A stretch of 64,000 nt of DNA, taken from positions 5,307,646 through 5,371,645 of the forward strand of contig OZ012690.1 of the NCBI GenBank assembly GCA_963942565.1, given 5' to 3'. The stretch's first letter is position 1, and every line of letters begins with the position of its first letter. A program made the translations under genes and the position numbers. Under the pieces are notes generated by a model. The model was given only the letters and a program-made list of their open reading frames with translations. It ran no database searches and was not told the origin of the DNA. This DNA comes from Maea johnstoni. Taxonomy: Eukaryota; Annelida; Polychaeta; Spionida; Magelonidae. Shown piece by piece: positions 19,853-33,063 of this stretch.

Positions 19853-22800
19853 CTCCGGTAAATTAAGTTCCCTTTGCCAATAAGATGAGCCAAGCAACCA
19901 GTCATTGCTTGAAATATATTTACCAGCCTTCTGTAGAAGTAGGATAAATAGTTTTATTTACCCTCCCTCTAGAGTGGTCAGGCTAAATAGTTTGATCTTC
20001 TCTACCCCCAAAATGTTTGAGAAAATAAAAAGCTTTTGATTTGCTTTTTCACACTTGGTCCATCGTACCCAGTAGACATTTGTGAATAACTGGTTCATGC
20101 CTTTGCTAACTTTATAAAGTTGTACATACAGTTCCTTGGTACGTAGGCTAAAATGCAACATGTTATAACCAAAGCATACCAAAAACACCATTTTAAGTAA
20201 GGGCATACTAAATTAACCCTTTTGTGATATTAGAAGTTAATAAGTATGAATGCTCTTAAGTTCAGTATCTATTTCATTTCATGATTAATATATGTGAAAC
20301 AATCCATTTATTTTTTGTCTTATTTTAGATACTGTAGAATAGGCAAAGTTTGTGAGTGCGATTATTTATATTTACGTCCTTGTTGGACCTGCACACCACA
20401 ATGGTGCCCGTGCATAGACTAGTATTAAGTATTCCGACTTATTTGTATTACTTTTATTTGGTGATGCCTATGTGGATTGACTGTTCGATAGATAAAAAGA
20501 TGGTTCAATAGATAGATGGTTTGATAGATAAATGGTTCAATAGAAAGATAGAGCGTACAATAGATTATTTTCAAAATTTGCTTTTGTCAGGGGGCGGTCA
20601 TCAAAAAATGTCAGGCTTTGAAGGCTGCTGCTGGCCTGAATGGGTTTATGTTTACGTCCATTATTGTTTTTTCTTAAATTATTATTCTTTCAAGATTATT
20701 ATAATTATATTCATTATTATTATTATTATAATTAAATTCATTATTATTAGAGTCCTTATTATTATTCTTTATATTATTATAATTTTCATCATCATTATTG
20801 TGTAGTTTTTTCAATCATTTATTGTTACTGATAATCTTCTTTTGGTGTCATTGAAGACGGAAGAAAGGAAGGAATTCTTCACAGCCATGTTTGGCGCGTG
20901 CTTTATTGCCACAGCCTACACAGTGATCTCCTGTCTTCACCATAACAGCCGGTCCCAGAAAAGCAATGTCATCTTTAAAAGATGTTATGGTACTACCTTG
21001 CTCTTCATCGGACTCAACACCATCATCTTCAGAGAGCCTACTGAAAGCAGCTTAACCCGTCGGTGAGGTGCCCATCATCAGTCCCTGCACTCAAGAACAT
21101 GGGTAAGTTTACATTTAAATTCATGATCTTTAAACCATGATTTGTCCACATCTTAGTCATGGTAAATAAAAGTTACTTAGTGCATTATTCAATTAATCTA
21201 CTAGAAATACTGGTCTTTTCAATCAGTTATGTTATGTAATTTAATCAGGTGATAAAGACATTAATCAGAGCCATGTCACCCTACAACATATGTGGTACAT
21301 ACTCCCAAAGTCACACCATGAAGGTTGTCATTATAAGTAAATACCATTACAGATTACATTGCAATTTTTTGATTTCCTGGGCTGTTTGAGTAATTGTTGG
21401 TGGGTATTATAACCCCATGTTATACCTAAATATTCCATACATTTCCCATCTATTAATTTTCTACCATTTTCTACCACCACAATGGTGCCTGTGCATAGAC
21501 TAGAATTAAGTATTCCGACTTATTTGTATTACTTTTATTTTGGTGATACCTATATGTATTGACTTTGTTTATCATTTGATGTGTATTTTCCAGGTTGTAT
21601 TATCTGTTCAAGGAGGAGATAATGACTTTGCAGGATTCACCGCCCCAAAGTGGTGAATGCTGCCTATCATATACAATCCTACAGCACTGTTGAATAATTA
21701 ATTATCATTATTACTAGCTGGTTTGATACATAGATAGCTGGTTCAATATATAGCTTAATGATTTGATAGATAGCTGGTTTGATAGATAGCTGGTTCGAAC
21801 GATAGATAGATGGTTCAATAGCTAGATGGTTTGAAAGATAGATAGTTTGATGGATAGATAGCACCCCGCAATGGGCACACCTACTGTGTGCAATAGGAGT
21901 TGGCACCTCCCGGGCAACCCTACGCCAGCGTGGCACCCTGCTCGCCTTATAAAAAAAATGGGGATGTGTGGATCTGTCTATGGATACCATGCATCTAAAA
22001 GATCCCTTGGTCATCTTTGGATATGAAGGCTCTGCTCTTTCTCTTCCGCTTTTTCTTCTTTCACATGCTTTGCCATTGTTCTTCAACAATGGCAAACAAC
22101 CACTTTACGAAAAAAAAAACAATTAATGGCACTAAATAGCCTAATGTGCTGATGTGCCTTTAAGCCCTCATTCATTCATTCATTGGATAGATAGCTGGTT
22201 CAATACATAGATATAGCTGATTTATTTGATAGATAGATAGCTGGTTTGATAGATAGAAAGATGGTTCAATAGATAGATGGTTAAATAGATATATAGATGG
22301 TTTGATAGATAGCTGGTTCAATATATAGATAGATAGATGGTTTGATAGATAGATAGATGCTTTGATTGATAGATAGATGGTTTTGAGGGTTTATTTTGGT
22401 GTCTACATTTGCTGATATTTATGGTTATATAAATGGTTCCAATAGAATGATATTAATTAAAGAATAAGTATGTAATACTATGTAATACTCAATTGAATCA
22501 AACCCGGCAATGGGCACACGTACTTTATGGTTTGATTTAGGAGTTGGCACCTGCTGGAGAATGCTAAGCTATCACTAATTAATAAATCTATTAAGAAGGT
22601 TGTGTGCTTTCTATTTTGAAGGGTTGTGTTTACTACTGAGCATTGGACCTTTGCTAATTCAGAAACTGTATACTGCTTCAGTTTGCAGTGCAAATAATTT
22701 CGCTTAACAGCCCTGCTGGAGAGTATTTGTGCTACTTTAAATTTGCGCATTCAAGCACTCAAACTATATATCTATTAGTGCAAAAAGTAAGATGGCTATC

Positions 22801-23140
22801 AATAATGAAAACACATTTATTCATATGTATATTTATCTATAAGTAAACACACATATTTACATACATACTTAGAAACATACATACACACATACATACATAT
22901 ATATATATGTATATATATATATATGTATAATTTGTGTGTCCAAGTGCGCACGCCCACACAGATAGATAGAAAGATAGATAGAAATACTGACTGACAAACA
23001 GACGTAGATAGATGTTAGATATTGATAGATAAACATAGAGATAAATACATGTTTCCATTATTGATAGGTTTGTCTTACTTATAGTACTGATGATATATTC
23101 TATGACATACTGAAGGACATGCACATGGCCTTTTTTGCGA
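19853..23140 (+). repeat. Unit 7 (3288 bp, shortest)
   Basis: Lost one 20-bp minisatellite repeat near 21715. It shares with units 16 and 19 TTTGATTGATAG near 22363, AATAGAATGAT near 22443 and CAGACGTAGATAG near 22999. It shares GCGTACAATAG near 20553 only with unit 16. The CCCCGCAATGGG variant breaks the small GC hairpin near 21863. Confidence 0.97.
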
Positions 23141-26100
23141 CTCCGGTAAATTAAGTTCCCTTTGCCAATAAGATGAGCCAAGCAACCAGTCATTGCTTGA
23201 AATATATTTACCAGCCTTCTGTAGAAGTAGGATAAATAGTTTTATTTACCCTCCCTCTAGAGTGGTCAGGCTAAATAGTTTGATCTTCTCTACCCCCCAA
23301 AATGTTTGAGAAAATAAAAAGCTTTTGATTTGCTTTTTCACACTTGGTCCATCGTACCCAGTAGACATTCGTGAATAACTGGTTCATGCCTTTGCTAACT
23401 TTATAAAGTTGTACATACAGTTCCTTGGTACGTAGGCTAAAATGCAACATGTTATAACCAAAGCATACCAAAAACACCATTTTAAGTAAGGGCATACTAA
23501 ATTAACCCTTTTGTGATATTAGAAGTTAATAAGTATGAATGCTCTTAAGTTCAGTATCTATTTCATTTCATGATTAATATATGTGAAACAATCCATTTAT
23601 TTTTGTCTTATTTTAGATACTGTAGAATAGGCAAAGTTTGTGAGTGCGATTATTTATATTTACGTCCTTGTTGGACCTGCACACCACAATGGTGCCCGTG
23701 CATAGACTAGTATTAAGTATTCCGACTTATTTGTATTACTTTTATTTGGTGATGCCTATGTGGATTGACTGTTCGATAGATAAAAAGATGGTTCAATAGA
23801 TAGATGGTTTGATAGATAAATGGTTCAATAGAAAGATAGAGCGTACGATAGATTATTTTCAAAATTTGCTTTTGTCAGGGAGCGTCATCAAAAAATGTCA
23901 GGCTTTGAAGGCTGCTGCTGGCCTGAATGGGTTTATGTTTACGTCCATTATTGTTTTTTCTTAAATTATTATTCTTTCAAGATTATTATAATTATATTCA
24001 TTATTATTATTATTATAATTAAATTCATTATTATTAGAGTCCTTATTATTATTCTTTATATTATTATAATTTTCATCATCATTATTGTGTAGTTTTTTCA
24101 ATCATTTATTGTTACTGATAATCTTCTTTTGGTGTCATTGAAGACGGAAGAAAGGAAGGAATTCTTCACAGCCATGTTTGGCGCGTGCTTTATTGCCACA
24201 GCCTACACAGTGATCTCCTGTCTTCACCATAACAGACGGTCCCGGAAAAGCAATGTCATCTTTAAAAGATGTTATGGTACTACCTTGCTCCTCATCGGAC
24301 TCAACACCATCATCTTCAGAGAGCCTACTGAAAGCAGCTTAACCCGTCGGTGAGGTGCCCATCATCAGTCCCTGCACTCAAGAACATGGGTAAGTTTACA
24401 TTTAAATTCATGATCTTTAAACCATGATTTGTCCACATCTTAGTCATGGTAAATAAGTTACTTAGTGCATTATTCAATTAATCTACTAGAAATACTGGTC
24501 TTTTCAATCAGTTATGTTATGTAATTTAATCAGATGATAAAGACATTAATCAGAGCCATGTCACCCTACAACATATGTGGTACATACTCCCAAAGTCACA
24601 CCATGAAGGTTGTCATTATTAGTAAATACCATTACAGATTACATTGCAATTTTTTGATTTCCTGGGCTGTTTGAGTAATTGTTGGTGGGTATTATAACCC
24701 CATGTTATACCTAAATATTCCATACATTTCCCATCTATTAATTTTCTACCATTTTCTACCACCACAATGGTGCCTGTGCATAGACTAGTATTACGTATTC
24801 GGACTTATTTGTATTACTTTTATTTTGGTGATACCTATATGTATTGACTTTGTTTATCATTTGATGTGTATTTTCCAGGTTGTATTATCTGTTCAAGGAG
24901 GAGATAATGACTTTGCAGGATTCACCGCCCCAAAGTGGTGAATGCTGCCTATCATATACAATCCTACAGCACTGTTGAATAATTAATTATCATTATTACT
25001 AGCTGGTTTGATAAGTAGATAGCTGGTTTGATACATAGATAGCTGGTTCAATATATAGCTTAATGATTTGATAGATAGCTGGTTTGATAGATAGCTGGTT
25101 CGAACGATAGATAGATGGTTCAATAGCTAGATGGTTTGAAAGATAGATAGTTTGATGGATAGATAGCACCCCGCAAGGGGCACACCTACTGTGTGCAATA
25201 GGAGTTGGCACCTCCCGGGCAACCCTACGCCAGCGTGGCACCCTGCTCGCCTTATAAAAAAAAATGGGGATGTGTGGATCTGTCTATGGATACCATGCAT
25301 CTAAAAGATCCCTTGGTCATCTTTGGATATGAAGGCTCTGCTCTTTCTCTTCCGCTTTTTCTTCTTTCACATGCTTTGCCATTGTTCTTCAACAATGGCA
25401 AACAACCACTTTACGAATAAAAAACCAATTAATGGCACTAAATAGCCTAATGTGCTGATGTGCCTTTAAGCCCTCATTCATTCATTCATTGGATAGATAG
25501 CTGGTTCAATACATAGATATAGCTGATTTATTTGATAGATAGATAGCTGGTTTGATAGATAGAAAGATGGTTCAATGGATAGATGGTTAAATAGATATAT
25601 AGATGGTTTGATAGATAGCTGGTTCAATATATAGATAGATAGATGGTTTGATAGATAGATAGATGCTTTGATAGATAGATAGATGGTTTTGAGGGTTTAT
25701 TTTGGTGTCTACATTTGCTGATATTTATGGTTATATAAATGGTTCCAATATAATGATATTAATTAAAGAATAAGTATGTAATACTATGTAATACTCAATT
25801 GAATCAAACCCGGCAATGGGCACACATACTTTATGGTTTGATTTAGGAGTTGGCACCTGCTGGAGAATGCTAAGCTATCTCTAATTAATACATCTATTAA
25901 GAAGGTTGTGTGCTTTCTATTTTGAAGGGTTGTGTTTACTACTGAGCATTGGACCTTTGCTAATTCAGAAACTGTATACTGCTTCAGTTTGCAGTGCAAA
26001 TAATTTCGCTTAACAGCCCTGCTGGAGAGTATATGTGCTACTTTAAATTTGCGCATTCAAGCACTCAAACTATATATCTATTAGTGCAAAAAGTAAGATG

Positions 26101-26448
26101 GCTATCAATAATGAAAACATTTATTCATATGTATATTTATCTATAAGTAAACACACACATATTTACATACATACTTAGAAACATACATACACACATACAT
26201 ACATATATATATATGTATATATATATATATGTATAATTTGTGTGTCCAAGTGCGCACGCCCACACAGATAGATAGAAAGATAGATAGAAATACTGACTGA
26301 CAAACAGACATGTAGATAGATGTTAGATATTGATAGATAAACATAGAGATAAATACATGTTTCCATTATTGATAGGTTTGTCTTACTTATAGTACTGATG
26401 ATATATTCTATGACATACTGAAGGACATGCACATGGCCTTTTTTGCGA
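23141..26448 (+). repeat. Unit 8 (3308 bp)
   Basis: Shares CAGGGAGCGTCATC near 23877 with units 17 and 20 only. An extra C in the run near 23292 shifts the 82-codon minus ORF, the only unit where this happens. It has AAATAAGTTAC near 24452 where most units have two more bases. Confidence 0.97.
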
Positions 26449-29400
26449 CTCCGGTAAATTAAGTTCCCTTTGCCAATAAGATGAGCCAAGCAACCAGTCA
26501 TTGCTTGAAATATATTTACCAGCCTTCTGTAGAAGTAGGATAAATAGTTTTATTTACCCTCCCTCTAGAGTGGTCAGGCTAAATAGTTTGATCTTCACTA
26601 CCCCCAAAATGTTTGAGAAAATAAAAAGCTTTTGATTTGCTTTTTCACACTTGGTCCATCGTACCCAGTAGACATTCGTGAATAACTGGTTCATGCCTTT
26701 GCTAACTTTATAAAGTTGTACATACAGTTCCTTGGTACGTAGGCTAAAATGCAACATGTTATAACCAAAGCATACCAAAAACACCATTTTAAGTAAGGGC
26801 ATACTAAATTAACCCTTTTGTGATATTAGAAGTTAATAAGTATGAATGCTCTTAAGTTCAGTATCTATTTCATTTCATGATTAATATATGTGAAACAATC
26901 CATTTATTTTTGTCTTATTTTAGATACTGTAGAATAGGCAAAGTTTGTGAGTGCGATTATTTATATTTACGTCCTTGTTGGACCTGCACACCACAATGGT
27001 GCCCGTGCATAGACTAGTATTAAGTATTCCGACTTATTTGTATTACTTTTATTTGGTGATGCCTATGTGGATTGACTGTTCGATAGATAAAAAGATGGTT
27101 CAATAGATAGATGGTTTGATAGATAAATGGTTCAATAGAAAGATAGAGCGTACGATAGATTATTTTCAAAATTTGCTTTTGTCAGGGGGCGGTCATCAAA
27201 AAATGTCAGGCTTTGAAGGCTGCTGCTGGCCTGAATGGGTTTATGTTTACGTCCATTATTGTTTTTTCTTAAATTATTATTCTTTCAAGATTATTATAAT
27301 TATATTCATTATTATTATTATTATAATTAAATTAATTATTATTAGAGTCATTATTATTATTCTTTATATTATTATAATTTTCATCATCATTATTGTGTAG
27401 TTTTTTCAATCATTTATTGTTACTGATAATCTTCTTTTGGTGTCATTGAAGACGGAAGAAAGGAAGGAATTCTTCACAGCCATGTTTGGCGCGTGCTTTA
27501 TTGCCACAGCCTACACAGTGATCTCCTGTCTTCACCATAACAGACGGTCCCGGAAAAGCAATGTCATCTTTAAAAGATGTTATGGTACTACCTTGCTCCT
27601 CATCGGACTCAACACCATCATCTTCAGAGAGCCTACTGAAAGCAGCTTAACCCGTCGGTGAGGTGCCCATCATCAGTCCCTGCACTCAAGAACATGGGTA
27701 AGTTTACATTTAAATTCATGATCTTTAAACCATGATTTGTCCACATCTTAGTCATGGTAAATAAGTAACTTAGTGCATTATTCAATTAATCTACTAGAAA
27801 TACTGGTCTTTTCAATCAGTTATGTTATGTAATTTAATCAGGTGATAAAGACATTAATCAGAGCCATGTCACCCTACAACATATGTGGTACATACTCCCA
27901 AAGTCACACCATGAAGGTTGTCATTATTAGTAAATACCATTACAGATTACATTGCAATTTTTTGATTTCCTGGGCTGTTTGAGTAATTGTTGGTGGGTAT
28001 TATAACCCCATGTTATACCTAAATATTCCATACATTTCCCATCTATTAATTTTCTACCATTTTCTACCACCACAATGGTGCCTGTGCATAGACTAGTATT
28101 ACGTATTCCGACTTATTTGTATTACTTTTATTTTGGTGATACCTATATGTATTGACTTTGTTTATCATTTGATGTGTATTTTCCAGGTTGTATTATCTGT
28201 TCAAGGAGGAGATAATGACTTTGCAGGATTCACCGCCCCAAAGTGGTGAATGCTGCCTATCATATACAATCCTACAGCACTGTTGAATAATTAATTATCA
28301 TTATTACTAGCTGGTTTGATAAGTAGATAGCTGGTTTGATACATAGATAGCTGGTTCAATATATAGCTTAATGATTTGATAGATAGCTGGTTTGATAGAT
28401 AGCTGGTTCGAACGATAGATAGATGGTTCAATAGCTAGATGGTTTGAAAGATAGATAGTTTGATGGATAGATAGCACCCCGCAAGGGGCACACCTACTGT
28501 GTGCAATAGGAGTTGGCACCTCCCGGGCAACCCTACGCCAGCGTGGCACCCTGCTCGCCTTATAAAAAAAAATGGGGATGTGTGGATCTGTCTATGGATA
28601 CCATGCATCTAAAAGATCCCTTGGTCATCTTTGGATATGAAGGCTCTGCTCTTTCTCTTCCGCTTTTTCTTCTTTCACATGCTTTGCCATTGTTCTTCAA
28701 CAATGGCAAACAACCACTTTACGAATAAAAAACCAATTAATGGCACTAAATAGCCTAATGTGCTGATGTGCCATTAAGCCCTCATTCATTCATTCATTGG
28801 ATAGATAGCTGGTTCAATACATAGATATAGCTGATTTATTTGATAGATAGATAGCTGGTTTGATAGATAGAAAGATGGTTCAATGGATAGATGGTTAAAT
28901 AGATATATAGATGGTTTGATAGATAGCTGGTTCAATATATAGATAGATAGATGGTTTGATAGATAGATAGATGCTTTGATAGATAGATAGATGGTTTTGA
29001 GGGTTTATTTTGGTGTCTACATTTGCTGATATTTATGGTTATATAAATGGTTCCAATATAATGATATTAATTAAAGAATAAGTATGTAATACTATGTAAT
29101 ACTCAATTGAATCAAACCCGGCAATGGGCACACATACTTTATGGTTTGATTTAGGAGTTGGCACCTGCTGGAGAATGCTAAGCTATCTCTAATTAATACA
29201 TCTATTAAGAAGGTTGTGTGCTTTCTATTTTGAAGGGTTGTGTTTACTACTGAGCATTGGACCTTTGCTAATTCAGAAACTGTATACTGCTTCAGTTTGC
29301 AGTGCAAATAATTTCGCTTAACAGCCCTGCTGGAGAGTATATGTGCTACTTTAAATTTGCGCATTCAAGCACTCAAACTATATATCTATTAGTGCAAAAA

Positions 29401-29756
29401 GTAAGATGGCTATCAATAATGAAAACATTTATTCATATGTATATTTATCTATAAGTAAACACACACATATTTACATACATACTTAGAAACATACATACAC
29501 ACATACATACATATATATATATGTATATATATATATATGTATAATTTGTGTGTCCAAGTGCGCACGCCCACACAGATAGATAGAAAGATAGATAGAAATA
29601 CTGACTGACAAACAGACATGTAGATAGATGTTAGATATTGATAGATAAACATAGAGATAAATACATGTTTCCATTATTGATAGGTTTGTCTTACTTATAG
29701 TACTGATGATATATTCTATGACATACTGAAGGACATGCACATGGCCTTTTTTGCGA
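26449..29756 (+). repeat. Unit 9 (3308 bp)
   Basis: The first part matches unit 18 (TTCACTACCCC near 26595). The second half matches units 8 and 17, with the longer A-run after TAT near 28561 and CGAATAAAAAACC near 28722. AAATAAGTAAC near 27761 is private. Confidence 0.97.
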
Positions 29757-32700
29757 CTCCGGTAAATTAAGTTCCCTTTGCCAATAAGATGAGCCAAGCA
29801 ACCAGTCATTGCTTGAAATATATTTACCAGCCTTCTGTAGAAGTAGGATAAATAGTTTTATTTACCCTCCCTCTAGAGTGGTCAGGCTAAATAGTTTGAT
29901 CTTCACTACCCCCAAAATGTTTGAGAAAATAAAAAGCTTTTGATTTGCTTTTTCACACTTGGTCCATCGTACCCAGTAGACATTCGTGAATAACTGGTTC
30001 ATGCCTTTGCTAACTTTATAAAGTTGTACATACAGTTCCTTGGTACGTAGGCTAAAATGCAACATGTTATAACCAAAGCATACCAAAAACACCATTTTAA
30101 GTAAGGGCATACTAAATTAACCCTTTTGTGATATTAGAAGTTAATAAGTATGAATGCTCTTAAGTTCAGTATCTATTTCATTTCATGATTAATATATGTG
30201 AAACAATCCATTTATTTTTGTCTTATTTTAGATACTGTAGAATAGGCAAAGTTTGTGAGTGCGATTATTTATATTTACGTCCTTGTTGGACCTGCACACC
30301 ACAATGGTGCCCGTGCATAGACTAGTATTAAGTATTCCGACTTATTTGTATTACTTTTATTTGGTGATGCCTATGTGGATTGACTGTTCGATAGATAAAA
30401 AGATGGTTCAATAGATAGATGGTTTGATAGATAAATGGTTCAATAGAAAGATAGAGCGTACGATAGATTATTTTCAAAATTTGCTTTTGTCAGGGGGCGG
30501 TCATCAAAAAATGTCAGGCTTTGAAGGCTGCTGCTGGCCTGAATGGGTTTATGTTTACGTCCATTATTGTTTTTTCTTAAATTATTATTCTTTCAAGATT
30601 ATTATAATTATATTCATTATTATTATTATTATAATTAAATTCATTATTATTAGAGTCCTTATTATTATTCTTTATATTATTATAATTTTCATCATCATTA
30701 TTGTGTAGTTTTTTCAATCATTTATTGTTACTGATAATCTTCTTTTGGTGTCATTGAAGACGGAAGAAAGTAAGGAATTCTTCACAGCCATGTTTGGCGC
30801 GTGCTTTATTGCCACAGCCTACACAGTGATCTCCTGTCTTCACCATAACAGACGGTCCCGGAAAAGCAATGTCATCTTTAAAAGATGTTATGGTACTACC
30901 TTGCTCCTCATCGGACTCAACACCATCATCTTCAGAGAGCCTACTGAAAGCAGCTTAACCCGTCGGTGAGGTGCCCATCATCAGTCCCTGCACTCAAGAA
31001 CATGGGTAAGTTTACATTTAAATTCATGATCTTTAAACCATGATTTGTCCACATCTTAGTCATGGTAAATAAACGTTACTTAGTGCATTATTCAATTAAT
31101 CTACTAGAAATACTGGTCTTTTCAATCAGTTATGTTATGTAATTTAATCAGGTGATAAAGACATTAATCAGAGCCATGTCACCCTACAACATATGTGGTA
31201 CATACTCCCAAAGTCACACCATGAAGGTTGTCATTATTAGTAAATACCATTACAGATTACATTGCAATTCTTTGATTTCCTGGGCTGTTTGAGTAATTGT
31301 TGGTGGGTATTATAACCCCATGTTATACCTAAATATTCCATACATTTCCCATCTATTAATTTTCTACCATTTTCTACCACCACAATGGTGCCTGTGCATA
31401 GACTAGTATTACGTATTCCGACTTATTTGTATTACTTTTATTTTGGTGATACCTATATGTATTGACTTTGTTTATCATTTGATGTGTATTTTCCAGGTTG
31501 TATTATCTGTTCAAGGAGGAGATAATGACTTTGCAGGATTCACCGCCCCAAAGTGGTGAATGCTGCCTATCATATACAATCCTACAGCACTGTTGAATAA
31601 TTAATTATCATTATTACTAGCTGGTTTGATAAATAGATAGCTGGTTTGATACATAGATAGCTGGTTCAATATATAGCTTAATGATTTGATAGATAGCTGG
31701 TTTGATAGATAGCTGGTTCGAACGATAGATAGATGGTTCAATAGCTAGATGGTTTGAAAGATAGATAGTTTGATGGATAGATAGCACCCCGCCAGGGGCA
31801 CACCTACTGTGTGCAATAGGAGTTGGCACCTCCCGGGCAACCCTACGCCAGCGTGGCTCCCTGCGCGCCTTATAAAAAAATTGGGGATGTGTGGATCTGT
31901 CTATGGATACCATGCATCTAAAAGATCCCTTGGTCATCTTTGGATATGAAGGCTCTGCTCTTTCTCTTCCGCTTTTTCTTCTTTCACATGCTTTGCCATT
32001 GTTCTTCAACAATGGCAAACAACCACTTTACAAAAAAAAAACCAATTAATGGCACTAAATAGCCTAATGTGCTGATGTGCCTTTAAGCCCTCATCCATTC
32101 ATTCATTGGATGGATAGCTGGTTCAATACATAGATATAGCTGATTTATTTGATAGATAGATAGCTGGTTTGATAGATAGAAAGATGGTTCAATGGATAGA
32201 TGGTTAAATAGATATATAGATGGTTTGATAGATAGCTGGTTCAATATATAGATAGATAGATGGTTTGATAGATAGATAGATGCTTTGATAGATAGATAGA
32301 TGGTTTTGAGGGTTTATTTTGGTGTCTACATTTGCTGATATTTATGGTTATATAAATGGTTCCAATATAATGATATTAATTAAAGAATAAGTATGTAATA
32401 CTATGTAATACTCAATTGAATCAAACCCGGCAATGGGCACACGTACTTTATGGTTTGATTTAGGAGTTGGCACCTGCTGGAGAATGCTAAGCTATCTCTA
32501 AATAATACATCTATTAAGAAGGTTGTGTGCTTTCTATTTTGAAGGGTTGTGTTTACTACTGAGCATTGGACCTTTGCTAATTCAGAAACTGTATACTGCT
32601 TCAGTTTGCAGTGCAAATAATTTCGCTTAACAGCCCTGCTGGAGAGTATATGTGCTACTTTAAATTTGCGCATTCAAGCACTCAAACTATATATCTATTA

Positions 32701-33063
32701 GTGCAAAAAGTAAGATGGCTATCAATAATGAAAACATTTATTCATATGTATATTTATCTATAAGTAAACACACACATATTTACATACATACTTAGAAACA
32801 TACATACACACATACATACATATATATATGTATATATATATATATGTATAATTTGAGTGTCCAAGTGCGCACGCCCACACAGATAGATAGAAAGATAGAT
32901 AGAAATACTGACTGACAAACAGACATGTAGATAGATGTTAGATATTGATAGATAAACATAGAGATAAATACATGTTTCCATTATTGATAGGTTTGTCTTA
33001 CTTATAGTACTGATGATATATTCTATGACATACTGAAGGACATGCACATGGCCTTTTTTGCGA
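29757..33063 (+). repeat. Unit 10 (3307 bp)
   Basis: Mosaic. The first part is like unit 9 (TTCACTACCCC near 29903). The second half carries a variant block shared only with units 11 and 13 (CCCCGCCAGGGG near 31787, GCTCCCTGCGCGCC near 31855, CTCTAAATAAT near 32497). TTTGAGTGTCC near 32853 is shared only with unit 11. Confidence 0.97.

Larger units (their letters stand above)
18700..27000 (+). repeat. Nine-unit higher-order repeat, first copy (units 6b-9a)
   Basis: The order of rare variants here, GCTGTAGAATG, then GCGTACAATAG, TTTGATTGATAG, CAGACGTAGATAG, CAGGGAGCGTCATC, the long A-run with CGAATAAAAAACC, then TTCACTACCCC, is repeated in the same order about 29.76 kb downstream. Edges are approximate because the units are so alike. 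Confidence 0.8.
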